Source: Microbacterium sp. (GTDB lineage Bacteria; Actinomycetota; Actinomycetes; Actinomycetales; Microbacteriaceae). From it: 32,858 bases of DNA. A program made the position numbers and the translations under genes. Of this stretch, positions 16,695 through 24,367 are shown piece after piece; the first letter of the stretch is position 1; each line of letters starts with the position of its first letter. The stretch is from positions 5,454 to 38,311 of the forward strand of contig NZ_WOYQ01000035.1 in the NCBI RefSeq assembly GCF_011620665.1, in the 5' to 3' direction. The notes under the pieces are model-generated. The model did not search any database, was not told where the DNA came from, and saw only the letters and a program-made list of their open reading frames with translations.

Positions 16695-18043
16695 GCGGCG
16701 CGGGCGAGAACCCGAGTCTGCCGGGGCCGCCGCGCCCGCCCGGGCAGCCGGGCCCGGATGCGCCCAGCCGGAAGACCTGGCGTGGCGCGATCATCGCCGC
16801 CATCGTCGTCGCCGCCCTTCTCCTGGTCGGCGGTGGTGTGCTGGCCGCCGTCGCCCTCGTGACGTGGGCCGGTCAGTCGGGCGGCGCACCGGATCAGACG
16901 AGCGTCGCGCCGGCGGCAGATGCGCCCGGAGCGGACCTGCGGCGGTCGTTCTCTTCGTTCGGCCACACGGCCGCATCCGGAGACCTGGGTGCGGCGAATG
17001 GATACCTGGTCACACAGCGCCTTCCCTTCGTGTCGACGGTCACACCCGACCGCTTCCGAGTCGTCGTGCGCAACTGGCAGTACCTCGAGGACCTTGCACT
17101 GAGCGGCAGGATCGACATCGAATCGATCTACCTCGGCACAGAGGGCACAGGGGGCGAGGAGGGACGCTTCACCCCCGACGCGGTTCGGCTGTCGGGGCCG
17201 CAGACGCTGGTGGACGGCGCGTCACTGACAACCGCCTGGTTCGACGCCGGCACGCTGGCCATACAGGCGGGGAAGCGCTACCTGCTCGGGGTCGCCTTCA
17301 CGCCGCAGTCCGGTGAAGTGGGTGTCAACCCGGCGGTCGGCTGGGTCGGACTCGGTCGGGGAGCGGGACCCATGACCTCCGATGCGCAACAGGGCGACTA
17401 CAGCGTCGGCGGCATGTACCTCGATATCGCCATCGAGTACGCCTTCTCTGACCCCGGTCACGACGTTCCCGTCGTGACGGTGTTCGGCCACTCGCTCAAC
17501 TCGGGCGGAAACGGAAATCCCGCTGTCCCGCACGGCGGCGAGATGACCGTCTGGCACCAGCTGTGGGCCGCGCAGCACGGTGGTGCCGCAGCGAGCTTCT
17601 CGGCGCCGGGCGCGTGGACCGCGAATTTCGCCCCCGACTCGCCGAAATGGGACCTCGTGCCCTCCACCGAGGCCGACTATGTCGCGGTCTGGGCGTCGTC
17701 GAGCGACCTCGTCGTGGGGACTCCGCCCGATCAGGTCGGGGTCATGTGGCAGGCCCTCGTCGACAAAGCGCGCGCGAGCTGGCCGGGGGCGAAGATCATC
17801 GGCTTCACCGAACCGCCGCGCGCCGCGACGGGCGTGGGCGAGCAGTACCGCCGTGAGTGGAACGATTATCTGCGCACGAGTCCGCTCATCGACGGCCTCG
17901 TGGATGCCGACGCGATCCTGGCCGACCCGGGCAACCCGAACGTGCTGAATCCGGCGTTCAACGGCGATGACACCCATATGAGCCCCGCGGGCCACCAGGC
18001 CATCGCGGATGCGTTCGAACAGGCCATCGCCGCGATCCGATGA
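16691..18043 (+). CDS. Membrane-anchored SGNH-hydrolase-like protein with altered block I
   Basis: A 450-residue protein: Pro-rich cytoplasmic N terminus (about 1-28), one membrane helix (about 33-57), an extracytoplasmic beta-rich region, then an SGNH-like domain. Block I reads VTVFGHSLNSG (Gly266-His267-Ser268) instead of the usual GDS. The C-terminal block reads NGDDTHMSPAGHQAI with Asp426-x-x-His429. The expected GxND of block III is replaced by something like WASSSDL. The catalytic Ser and the Asp-His pair are kept while the first Asp and the Asn are not, so the chemistry may be altered. GTG 16691 overlaps the stop of the acyltransferase (GTGA). The frame is open far upstream, but that part lies inside the acyltransferase gene. 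Likely role: acyl transfer or deacylation on the exported polymer, with its upstream partner. Confidence 0.8.
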   Translation: MSGAGENPSLPGPPRPPGQPGPDAPSRKTWRGAIIAAIVVAALLLVGGGVLAAVALVTWAGQSGGAPDQTSVAPAADAPGADLRRSFSSFGHTAASGDLGAANGYLVTQRLPFVSTVTPDRFRVVVRNWQYLEDLALSGRIDIESIYLGTEGTGGEEGRFTPDAVRLSGPQTLVDGASLTTAWFDAGTLAIQAGKRYLLGVAFTPQSGEVGVNPAVGWVGLGRGAGPMTSDAQQGDYSVGGMYLDIAIEYAFSDPGHDVPVVTVFGHSLNSGGNGNPAVPHGGEMTVWHQLWAAQHGGAAASFSAPGAWTANFAPDSPKWDLVPSTEADYVAVWASSSDLVVGTPPDQVGVMWQALVDKARASWPGAKIIGFTEPPRAATGVGEQYRREWNDYLRTSPLIDGLVDADAILADPGNPNVLNPAFNGDDTHMSPAGHQAIADAFEQAIAAIR

Positions 18044-18063
18044 GCCGGGCGACCGGCGCTCCG

Positions 18064-18081
18064 ATCGATCGACGGATCGAT
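18064..18081. terminator. Hairpin between convergent genes
   Basis: Stem atcgatc (18064-18070), loop gacg, stem gatcgat (18075-18081). It is placed 20 bases after the SGNH gene and 16 bases from the end of the phosphatase gene on the other strand, so it could serve both. It lacks a T tract. Confidence 0.35.
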
Positions 18082-18096
18082 GGATGAGCAGCTGCG

Positions 18097-18735
18097 CTAG
18101 TCGATCAGGGAGCGCAGAACGCGCTCGACCTGGGGCACGCTCGCGGCGATCTCCCGCACGCTCTTGCGGTACGCCCGCATTCCGCGGGCCATCGGGTCTG
18201 CGATGTTGTCGACGTCGGGGTCTTTCACCCGGGGGGCCGTCGCGCGGTGCGCGGCGATCTCGTGCACGGCGTTGCGCACGCGCCCGCGATTGGTGTGCGC
18301 CCGCGCGCGGGACCTGCCGATCGCGTCGTCGCTCATGTCCTGCGCGAGCCGGGCGAACTCGTTCAGCGTGAAGGTCGAGGTGAGCTTGTCGGGTGAGAGA
18401 AGGACGACCTCCCGTCGCTGTTCGCGTGTCATGGTCAGCACCAGATCGGATGAGCGAACGAGGTCGACGGTGAGAGCGGCGGAGCGATGATCCGCGGTCG
18501 TCTCGAGTGAGATGCCGGCCTTCGCGGCCGCCGTCCGCATTTCGGGCATCATCCGTGCCCCCGCGGATGCGTGCGTGCCCGCGCTCGCGACCGTGACGGG
18601 CAGACCGTCGAGATCAGCGCGCAGCAGGTACTCGGCGAACGGCGACCTGCAGGTGTTGCCGGTGCAGATCACGAGCACCCGAACGGTGGAATCGCGCCGC
18701 GATCGCCGGGTCGGCGCCGACGCGTCACTCACCAT
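18097..18735 (-). CDS. Low-molecular-weight protein-tyrosine phosphatase (Wzb-like)
   Basis: A 212-residue cytosolic phosphatase expected to remove phosphate from the tyrosine-rich tail of the BY-kinase. The P-loop is VICTGNTCRSP (C-x5-R: Cys24 to Arg30), and the general-acid Asp180 is in NIADPMARG. The protein is longer than the common 150-160 residues because of an N-terminal Arg/Ser tail and a basic insert (ARAHTNRGRVRNAVHEIAAHR). ATG 18735 overlaps the end of the epimerase by 11 bases, so it is the third gene of the gmd operon. Kinase and phosphatase are in separate, oppositely oriented operons. Confidence 0.93.
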   Translation of the reverse strand: MVSDASAPTRRSRRDSTVRVLVICTGNTCRSPFAEYLLRADLDGLPVTVASAGTHASAGARMMPEMRTAAAKAGISLETTADHRSAALTVDLVRSSDLVLTMTREQRREVVLLSPDKLTSTFTLNEFARLAQDMSDDAIGRSRARAHTNRGRVRNAVHEIAAHRATAPRVKDPDVDNIADPMARGMRAYRKSVREIAASVPQVERVLRSLID

Positions 18736-19666
18736 CGAGGTGCCCCGATCGGTCGGCGAACGCGCGGATGGAATCTTCGATCGTGTGCTGAGGAACCCAG
18801 CCGAACTCTTCTCGAAGGCGACGCGCCGATCCGACGACGACCCGTTCTTCGGCGGGCCGGGCCAGCGCCGGCTCGGTCACGATCTCGGGCACCGGTCGGC
18901 CGAGTGCCGCGGCGATGAGCGTGAGGATCTGGATGCCGCTGTGCGAGACGCCGTTCGCGACGTTGTACACCGTGTGCCGAACGGAGTCCGCCTGCGCGAG
19001 CAGCAGGAACGCGCGGGCGACGTCGCGGACGTCGGTGTAGTCGCGCGCGGTCGTGAGGTCTCCCGCTGCGAGCGGCGCGCCGGCATCGAGGGCCTCGAGG
19101 CGCGAGAACAGATCGGGCACGATGAAGCCGGGGCCCTGGCCCGGGCCGACGTGGTTGAACGGACGCGCGATCACGGTGTCGAGTCCGCGTTCGCGGTAGT
19201 ACCGCAGCTGGTGCTCCACGAGCAGCTTGCTGACGACGTAGGGAGACGACTCCCTGATCGGCGCATCCTCGGTGATCGGCTCGGGTGACGCGGCGTAGAC
19301 CGCTCCCGTCGACACGCCGATGATCCGCGGGCGCGAGGGGCTCTTCAGCACGGACTCGCAGAGGGTCGTCACCATGGCGCTGTTGTCGGCGAGGTACTGC
19401 TGCGGATGCGCGAACGACGGACCCACCGCCGCGCGGCCGGCGAGGTGCAGCACCGCGTCCACCTCGGGAAGCTCCGGACACTCGATCGTGAGGTCGGCGG
19501 AGTGGTACGAATCGAGAACCCCGGCGAGCTCGTCGGGGATCGACGACGCCCGCGACACTCCGCACACGCTCATGCCCAGCTCTGCGGCGAGCGCGGCCAC
19601 GTGACCGCCGACGAAACCGTCGACCCCGGTGACGGCGAGCGAAAAGCGCTTCCCGCTCGACGACAT
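18725..19666 (-). CDS. NAD(P)-dependent epimerase/dehydratase, probably GDP-6-deoxy-D-lyxo-4-hexulose reductase (RMD-like)
   Basis: A 313-residue short-chain dehydrogenase of the extended type. The nucleotide loop is TGVDGFVGGH (Gly14, Gly17, Gly20), and the active-site residues are Ser119/Thr120 (GVSTGAVY), Tyr143 and Lys147 (YVVSK). Substrate-side features such as RPFNHVGPGQGPGFIVPDL and DYTDVRDVARAF are typical of RMD and related reductases. Its place directly after gmd, 16 bases downstream with its own GAGGAAG ribosome binding site, suggests it reduces the Gmd product to GDP-D-rhamnose. The exact product is not proved by sequence; it could be another 4-keto-sugar reductase. Confidence 0.82.
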   Translation of the reverse strand: MSSSGKRFSLAVTGVDGFVGGHVAALAAELGMSVCGVSRASSIPDELAGVLDSYHSADLTIECPELPEVDAVLHLAGRAAVGPSFAHPQQYLADNSAMVTTLCESVLKSPSRPRIIGVSTGAVYAASPEPITEDAPIRESSPYVVSKLLVEHQLRYYRERGLDTVIARPFNHVGPGQGPGFIVPDLFSRLEALDAGAPLAAGDLTTARDYTDVRDVARAFLLLAQADSVRHTVYNVANGVSHSGIQILTLIAAALGRPVPEIVTEPALARPAEERVVVGSARRLREEFGWVPQHTIEDSIRAFADRSGHLDGE

Positions 19667-19682
19667 GGCTCTTCCTCGGTGA

Positions 19683-20675
19683 TCAGATGTGGCGGCTCTG
19701 GACGGCGAGGTCGTGAGCGACCATGCGTCGAACGAGCCCGGGGAAGTCCACTTCCCGCTTCCACCCTAGGATATCTTCGGCCTTCGACGGATCTCCCAGC
19801 AGAATGTCGACCTCGGCCGGTCGCATGAACGCGGCACTGTGCTTCACGTATGGGCGCCAGTCGTCGATGCCGACCTCCGCGAACGCGAGGGTGAGGAATT
19901 CCTCGATCGAGTGGGTTTCGCCCGTGGCGAGAACGAAATCGTCCGCTTTGTGGTGCTGTGTCATCAGCCACATCCCGCGAACGTAGTCGCCCGCGTAGCC
20001 CCAGTCGCGCTTCGGCCACAGGTCGCCGAGCTCGAGTGTCGACTGCAGGCCGAGCTTGATCCGGGCGACGGCGTTCGTGATCTTGCGGGTGACGAACTCG
20101 AGGCCGCGGCGCTCGCCCTCGTGATTGAAGAGGATGCCGCACGTGACGAACATCCCGTAGCTCTCACGGTAGTTCTTCGCGATCCAGTGCCCGTAGAGCT
20201 TCGCGACACCGTACGGGCTCCGCGGATGAAACAGCGACTCCTCGTTGTACCCGTTGCCGGGCCGGTTGTAGTCGAGCCCCCCGAACATCTCTGAGGTCGA
20301 GGCCTGGTACACGCGCGTCGCCTCGGCGCGCCCCGTGACCCGAACCGCCTCGAGGACGTTCAGCACGCCCTTGCCGGTCACGTCGGCCGTGAGCGTCGGA
20401 TTCTTGAAGGAATAGCCGACGTGGCTGATCGCGGCGAGGTTGTAGACCTCGTCGGGGTCGGCGGTGTCGACCGCCCGGACCAGCGACGTCATGTCGGTGA
20501 GGTCGCCCTCGATCAGCGAAACATAGGGCAGCTCGGCTTCGACGGCCATCTGTCGCGGGTTGTTCTGACCCCGGATGAGTCCGAATACCCGGTAGCCCTC
20601 GGCGTGCAGCAGTTCAGACAGATGACCGCCGTCCTGCCCGGTGATGCCGGTGATGAGCGCGGTCCTTTGCGCCAC
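19683..20675 (-). CDS. gmd: GDP-mannose 4,6-dehydratase
   Basis: A 330-residue cytosolic enzyme that converts GDP-D-mannose to GDP-4-keto-6-deoxy-D-mannose, the branch point to GDP-L-fucose and GDP-D-rhamnose. It has GITGQDGGHL at the NADP-binding turn, AISHVGYSFKNP, the catalytic TSEMFG (Thr127, Glu129) and YGVAK (Tyr155, Lys159). Near the C terminus are VKHSAAFMRPAEVD and DILGWKREVDFPGLVRRMV, both close to the family pattern. Start GTG 20675 has AGAGGGGGCGAA upstream. It is the first gene of a three-gene minus-strand operon. No genes for making GDP-mannose are in the window. Confidence 0.96.
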   Translation of the reverse strand: MAQRTALITGITGQDGGHLSELLHAEGYRVFGLIRGQNNPRQMAVEAELPYVSLIEGDLTDMTSLVRAVDTADPDEVYNLAAISHVGYSFKNPTLTADVTGKGVLNVLEAVRVTGRAEATRVYQASTSEMFGGLDYNRPGNGYNEESLFHPRSPYGVAKLYGHWIAKNYRESYGMFVTCGILFNHEGERRGLEFVTRKITNAVARIKLGLQSTLELGDLWPKRDWGYAGDYVRGMWLMTQHHKADDFVLATGETHSIEEFLTLAFAEVGIDDWRPYVKHSAAFMRPAEVDILLGDPSKAEDILGWKREVDFPGLVRRMVAHDLAVQSRHI

Positions 20676-20903
20676 TTCGCCCCCTCTGTGTGTGCAGGTG
20701 TCTGCAGTTTCGCTGTCGGGTCGATGTTACAGGGACACGGACGCGCGACCGGAGGGGGCGCTGCGGCATCGCGTGTTTACGCCCTGGTAACATGCGAGGC
20801 GCTCACAGATGATAGAAAGTGATCGTGCAGCGCGCAGGCCCGTGATCGCGGACGCGCGTTCGCCCACACAGACGCGCGTTCGACCACCCAGAGGAGTCTC
20901 GAC
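20676..20903. promoter_or_regulatory. Divergent intergenic region with a 20-bp tandem repeat
   Basis: This 228-base spacer separates gmd (minus) from the exported hydrolase (plus). At 20851-20870 and 20871-20890 there are two adjacent 20-base units, alike at 18 of 20 positions and sharing the core gacgcgcgttcg. A partial third core (gacgcgcg) is at 20740-20747. The repeat ends 13 bases before the hydrolase ATG, next to its AGAGGAG ribosome binding site, so it lies in the promoter-proximal region or the leader. I see no convincing -10/-35 pair. Confidence 0.5.
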
Positions 20904-22478
20904 ATGGCCGCTGATCGCTCGCCCCTGTCGCGCAGGGTTTTTCTGACCGGCGCCGGTGTCGGTGCGGGTGCGGCGGTGCTCGCCCTCGCGGCGGCCGACG
21001 CCGCGTCCGGCGCCACGGCACCGGTGACCTTCCGGCCCGAGAGGACCGAATCGCAGGCGCCGGCCCGGGTGGGCACCTCGCGCGCGATGGCGATATCCGA
21101 GTCGCCGCGCGCCGGGGTGGGTTTTTCGGTGAACTCCGGAATCCTGTGGGAATCGGAAGAGTCGCAGAAGAAGAGCCTCGACCTCATCGTGGCACTGGGC
21201 GCGACCTCCATCCGCCTCGATCTTCCCTGGCGATGGCTCGAACCCACCCGGGGGGCGTACAGCTGGGAGCTGACCGACCGGGTGATCTCCGAGGCGGTCG
21301 CGCGAAACCTGTCGGTTCTCGGCGTGCTGACCGGTACCCCGCAGTGGGCTGCGCTCAACGGCTCGGACAACGCCCAGACCCGCCCCGCGTCGCTCCAGGA
21401 CTGGGCGCAGTGGGTGAGCACGGTCACGGCGTACTACGCAGACCGGGTGGGTGCGTTCGAGGTGTGGAACGAACCGAACGCACGGATGTATTTCGCGCCC
21501 AACCCCGACCCCGCCTTCTACGGGCAGATGGTCGCCGCTGCCGTCACGGCCATCCGCTCGTCCGCTCCCGGAGCCACGGTGGTCGCGGGGGCGCTCGGAC
21601 CGACCAACACGTCGGCTGCGGAGGGGAACATGCACGCGGTCGAGTTCTTCGACGTGATGATGGCGAACGGGGCCGGCGCGGCCGATGCGTTTTCGTTCCA
21701 TCCCTACGATCACGAGCAGTCTTTCGCCGACGGCGGGCGGTGGGACGGCGCGCCGGCACGGCAGGTGCTCACGATGCGGGAACGTCTCGACGCCGCAGGT
21801 CACGGTGCGAAGAAGATCTGGGCGACCGAGTACGGCGCGCCGAGCACGCTGGGCGAAGAGAGGCAGTCTCAGCTGGTCGCCGGGGGAATCACGCAGTGGG
21901 CCGAGATCCCGACCGCCGGTCCGATGTTCATCCACCACCACAAGGATCAGGCGCCGGACGACTTCTACGGCGTCATGACCGCCGATCATGCCTTCAAGCC
22001 GGCTGCGTACGGCGTGGAGTGGATGACGTCGAACGGCATCCCGCCCCGATGGGAGGCGGATTCGTTCGACGGAAACATCGACCCGGCGCTCGGCGCATAC
22101 GTGAGCCCGGTGTATGCGATCGGGGCGGGATACGGACGCGACGCCCAATCGGGGGTCCGCTTCGTGACGCCCGGGGGCTGGTTCAGTTCGCCGAAGCCGG
22201 TGGCGGCCATCGTGCGGCCCTCGGGCCTGCTCCCGACGGGCGCGTTCGTCGACGGCATGCAGTCCGTCGGTACCGCTCTGAGGATCTTCTACAAGTCCAG
22301 CACGGGAGCCTGGCTCGTGCAGGGCGGCATTCTGGCGGCGTGGGTGCCGAAGCTCGGCTTCCCCACGGGAAACCAGTACGTCACGGGCTGGTTCATCAAG
22401 GCCACGGTGCAGCAGTTCGAGTTCGGTCGCATCGAATGGAAGCGCGGCCGCGCCTCGGTGATCTACAAGAAGCGCTGA
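20904..22478 (+). CDS. Tat-exported glycoside hydrolase (GH39/GH5-like clan) with LGFP repeat
   Basis: A 524-residue secreted enzyme. The N terminus has a twin-arginine signal (SRRVFLTG, then an Ala-rich hydrophobic stretch). The catalytic (beta/alpha)8 domain follows: SIRLDLPWRWLEP, then FEVWNEPN with the acid/base Glu190, and IWATEYGAPS with the nucleophile Glu309, the retaining clan-A arrangement. The C-terminal 70 residues match an LGFP repeat (KLGFPTGNQYVTG, then VQQFEFGRIEWKRG), which binds actinobacterial cell walls. PslG, a hydrolase in the Pseudomonas Psl locus, is a comparable case of a glycosidase inside an exopolysaccharide locus. Here it may trim chains, release them, or act on a related polymer. 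ATG 20904 has a clear AGAGGAG upstream. Confidence 0.88.
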   Translation: MAADRSPLSRRVFLTGAGVGAGAAVLALAAADAASGATAPVTFRPERTESQAPARVGTSRAMAISESPRAGVGFSVNSGILWESEESQKKSLDLIVALGATSIRLDLPWRWLEPTRGAYSWELTDRVISEAVARNLSVLGVLTGTPQWAALNGSDNAQTRPASLQDWAQWVSTVTAYYADRVGAFEVWNEPNARMYFAPNPDPAFYGQMVAAAVTAIRSSAPGATVVAGALGPTNTSAAEGNMHAVEFFDVMMANGAGAADAFSFHPYDHEQSFADGGRWDGAPARQVLTMRERLDAAGHGAKKIWATEYGAPSTLGEERQSQLVAGGITQWAEIPTAGPMFIHHHKDQAPDDFYGVMTADHAFKPAAYGVEWMTSNGIPPRWEADSFDGNIDPALGAYVSPVYAIGAGYGRDAQSGVRFVTPGGWFSSPKPVAAIVRPSGLLPTGAFVDGMQSVGTALRIFYKSSTGAWLVQGGILAAWVPKLGFPTGNQYVTGWFIKATVQQFEFGRIEWKRGRASVIYKKR

Positions 22479-22485
22479 CGCGCGC

Positions 22486-22504
22486 GGATGCGCTCTGCGC
22501 ATCC
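22486..22504 (+). terminator. Hairpin after the glycoside hydrolase gene
   Basis: Perfect 8-bp stem: ggatgcgc (22486-22493), tct loop, gcgcatcc (22497-22504). It begins 8 bases after the hydrolase stop and is followed by a C run rather than T. It is the best terminator candidate in the window and would insulate the DUF4012 gene that follows. Confidence 0.55.
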
Positions 22505-22530
22505 CCCCAGGTACGCGCAGAGGCGGCCGG

Positions 22531-22536
22531 TATCAT
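22531..22536 (+). promoter_or_regulatory. -10 element (TATCAT) for a leaderless DUF4012 transcript
   Basis: TATCAT matches the actinobacterial TANNNT -10 and ends exactly 6 bases before GTG 22543, so the first transcribed base would be in or next to the start codon. No Shine-Dalgarno is present. It lies directly after the hairpin at 22486-22504. Confidence 0.5.
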
Positions 22537-22542
22537 CGCCGG

Positions 22543-24366
22543 GTGATACATCGCGCGACCGAGGTCGAGTCCCGCAGGGCCCGGCGCGACCTCGCCCGGG
22601 AAACCGAGAAGGTCTCCGCGAAGCGGCGGTGGCTCTGGATCGCTTCGGGACTGGGGCTTCTGCTGATCGTGGGCGCCGGCCTCGCCGGCTGGAGGATCAT
22701 CGCGGACGGCAACCAGGCCCGCGCGTCTCTCGAGCAGGCGATCCCGCTCGCAAGCCAGATCGAGGCGGCGGTCGCGACCGGTGACGTCGCGAGCGCACAG
22801 CAGCTGGCGGGGGAGTTCTCGAAGCTGACGGCGGATGCCCACGGCGCGACCGACACGCTGGTGTGGCGTCTCGCGGAGCCGGTGCCCTTCGTCGGCGGCA
22901 ATCTCGTCGCGGTCCGCGTCGCGGCGGCGGTCGCGGATGAGATCGCGACGGGCCTGATCACGCCGATCGCGTCGGTGGACATCGGCCAGCTGAAGTCACC
23001 GAGCGGCGGGATCGATGTCGACCGGCTCGAAGAGCTCTCGACGATGGCCGATGGCATCGTGAACACGCTGGCGGGGGCGCAGGACGCCCTCGCGGCGGTT
23101 CCGCGCGACTCTCTCATCCCGCAGGTGCAGCAGAGCCTCGCGACCTTCGACGGCCTGCTCGCGCAGCTGCAGGGGCCGATCGCAGGCGTTCACAGCGCGC
23201 TCGCGGTGCTGCCGGCGGCGCTCGGAGCCGAGACGCCGCAGAACTACCTCATCCTCGTTCAGAACAACGCCGAGTCCCGCGGCACGGGCGGAAACCCGGC
23301 GGCCCTGGTGCTGATCACAGTCGACCGGGGCAACGTGTCGATCACGCAGCAGGCGTCGGCCCTCGACTTCGTCTACGGGCGTCCGGAGCCGATCATCCCG
23401 CTCGATCCGGCCACGGCCGAGCTCTACGGCACGAAGGTCGCCCGGTACGTGCAAGACGTGACCACCACACCCGACTTCGCGGAGTCGGCTCAGATCATCA
23501 CGGCGATGTGGGATGAGCTCTACGACACCCCGATCAACGGCGTCGTCTCGATCGACCCGGTCGCGATGAGCTATCTGCTCAACGCGACCGGCCCGGTCGG
23601 CCTGCCGTCGGGGCAGGAGCTGACGGCCGACAACGCGGTCGACGTGCTGCTCAACACCGTGTACTTCGAGATCAACGACCTGCAGAAGCAGGATGACTTC
23701 TTCGCCGTCGCCGCTGTGGCGTTCATCGCGAAGCTGACCGCCGCTGATGATGTTCGTGCGATCGTCGAGCAGTCTTCGCGTGCACTCGCCGAAGGCCGCA
23801 TCCTCTACGCTCCGACCGATGAGACGCAGGCGCAGCTTCTCGCCGGCGCTCGAGTGCTCGGCGCCTACCCCGCATCGAACGAGACCTCCACGCTCTTCGG
23901 CGCGTATGTCAACGACATCACCGAGGGCAAACTGGACTATTACATGCGAACCGCGATCGCCGTCGAGACGGACGTGTGCCAGACCGACGGCGCGCCGACG
24001 TTCACGCAGACGATGAGTCTGTCGTCGACGGTCGATCCCGCCGCCGCCCGCTCCCTGCCCTGGTACGTATCGACCGCCAACTACTTTCCCAAGGGCGTGA
24101 TCAGCACGGATGTCGTGATGTACGGACCCGTCGGCGCCCAGATCACCGCCGTCGCCGTCGACGGCGTTCCCACGGCATTCACGCAGATCACTCATCTCGG
24201 GCGCCCGGCGGCCAAGATCAACGTGATCAACCAGCCGTCATCGACGCACGCCGTCGCGATGACCTTCACCGGGGGCGACGGTCCGTTCGGGCCGATCGAG
24301 ATCTGGACGACCCCGATGGTGCGCGAGACGCCGGTGGCCGTCATGGCACCCGGATGCCAGGAGTGA
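22543..24366 (+). CDS. DUF4012 domain membrane-anchored protein (copy 1)
   Basis: A 607-residue protein with a basic cytoplasmic N terminus, one membrane helix (about 30-50) and a large outside domain. The DUF4012 landmarks are YLILVQNNAESRGTGG (Gln240 to Arg246), TTPDFAESAQIITAMW, INGVVSIDPVAMSYLL, ATGPVGLPSG and DNAVDVLLNTVYF. No reaction is known to me for this family, which recurs in polysaccharide loci. The pattern hGVVxID...GPV recalls the LytR-CpsA-Psr (LCP) phosphotransferase core, which is an inference on my part. GTG 22543 appears to be a leaderless start. The gene converges on gtrA with a single base between stop codons. A second, diverged copy is at 28674-30443. Confidence 0.9.
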   Translation: MIHRATEVESRRARRDLARETEKVSAKRRWLWIASGLGLLLIVGAGLAGWRIIADGNQARASLEQAIPLASQIEAAVATGDVASAQQLAGEFSKLTADAHGATDTLVWRLAEPVPFVGGNLVAVRVAAAVADEIATGLITPIASVDIGQLKSPSGGIDVDRLEELSTMADGIVNTLAGAQDALAAVPRDSLIPQVQQSLATFDGLLAQLQGPIAGVHSALAVLPAALGAETPQNYLILVQNNAESRGTGGNPAALVLITVDRGNVSITQQASALDFVYGRPEPIIPLDPATAELYGTKVARYVQDVTTTPDFAESAQIITAMWDELYDTPINGVVSIDPVAMSYLLNATGPVGLPSGQELTADNAVDVLLNTVYFEINDLQKQDDFFAVAAVAFIAKLTAADDVRAIVEQSSRALAEGRILYAPTDETQAQLLAGARVLGAYPASNETSTLFGAYVNDITEGKLDYYMRTAIAVETDVCQTDGAPTFTQTMSLSSTVDPAAARSLPWYVSTANYFPKGVISTDVVMYGPVGAQITAVAVDGVPTAFTQITHLGRPAAKINVINQPSSTHAVAMTFTGGDGPFGPIEIWTTPMVRETPVAVMAPGCQE

Positions 24367-24367
24367 T

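Noticed and set aside
549..22838. Recurrent octamer gcggatgc (e.g. 549, 18005, 18563, 22484, 22831)
   Set aside because: Almost always inside genes as Ala-Asp-Ala codons; best explained by codon-pair preference of the organism rather than a site.
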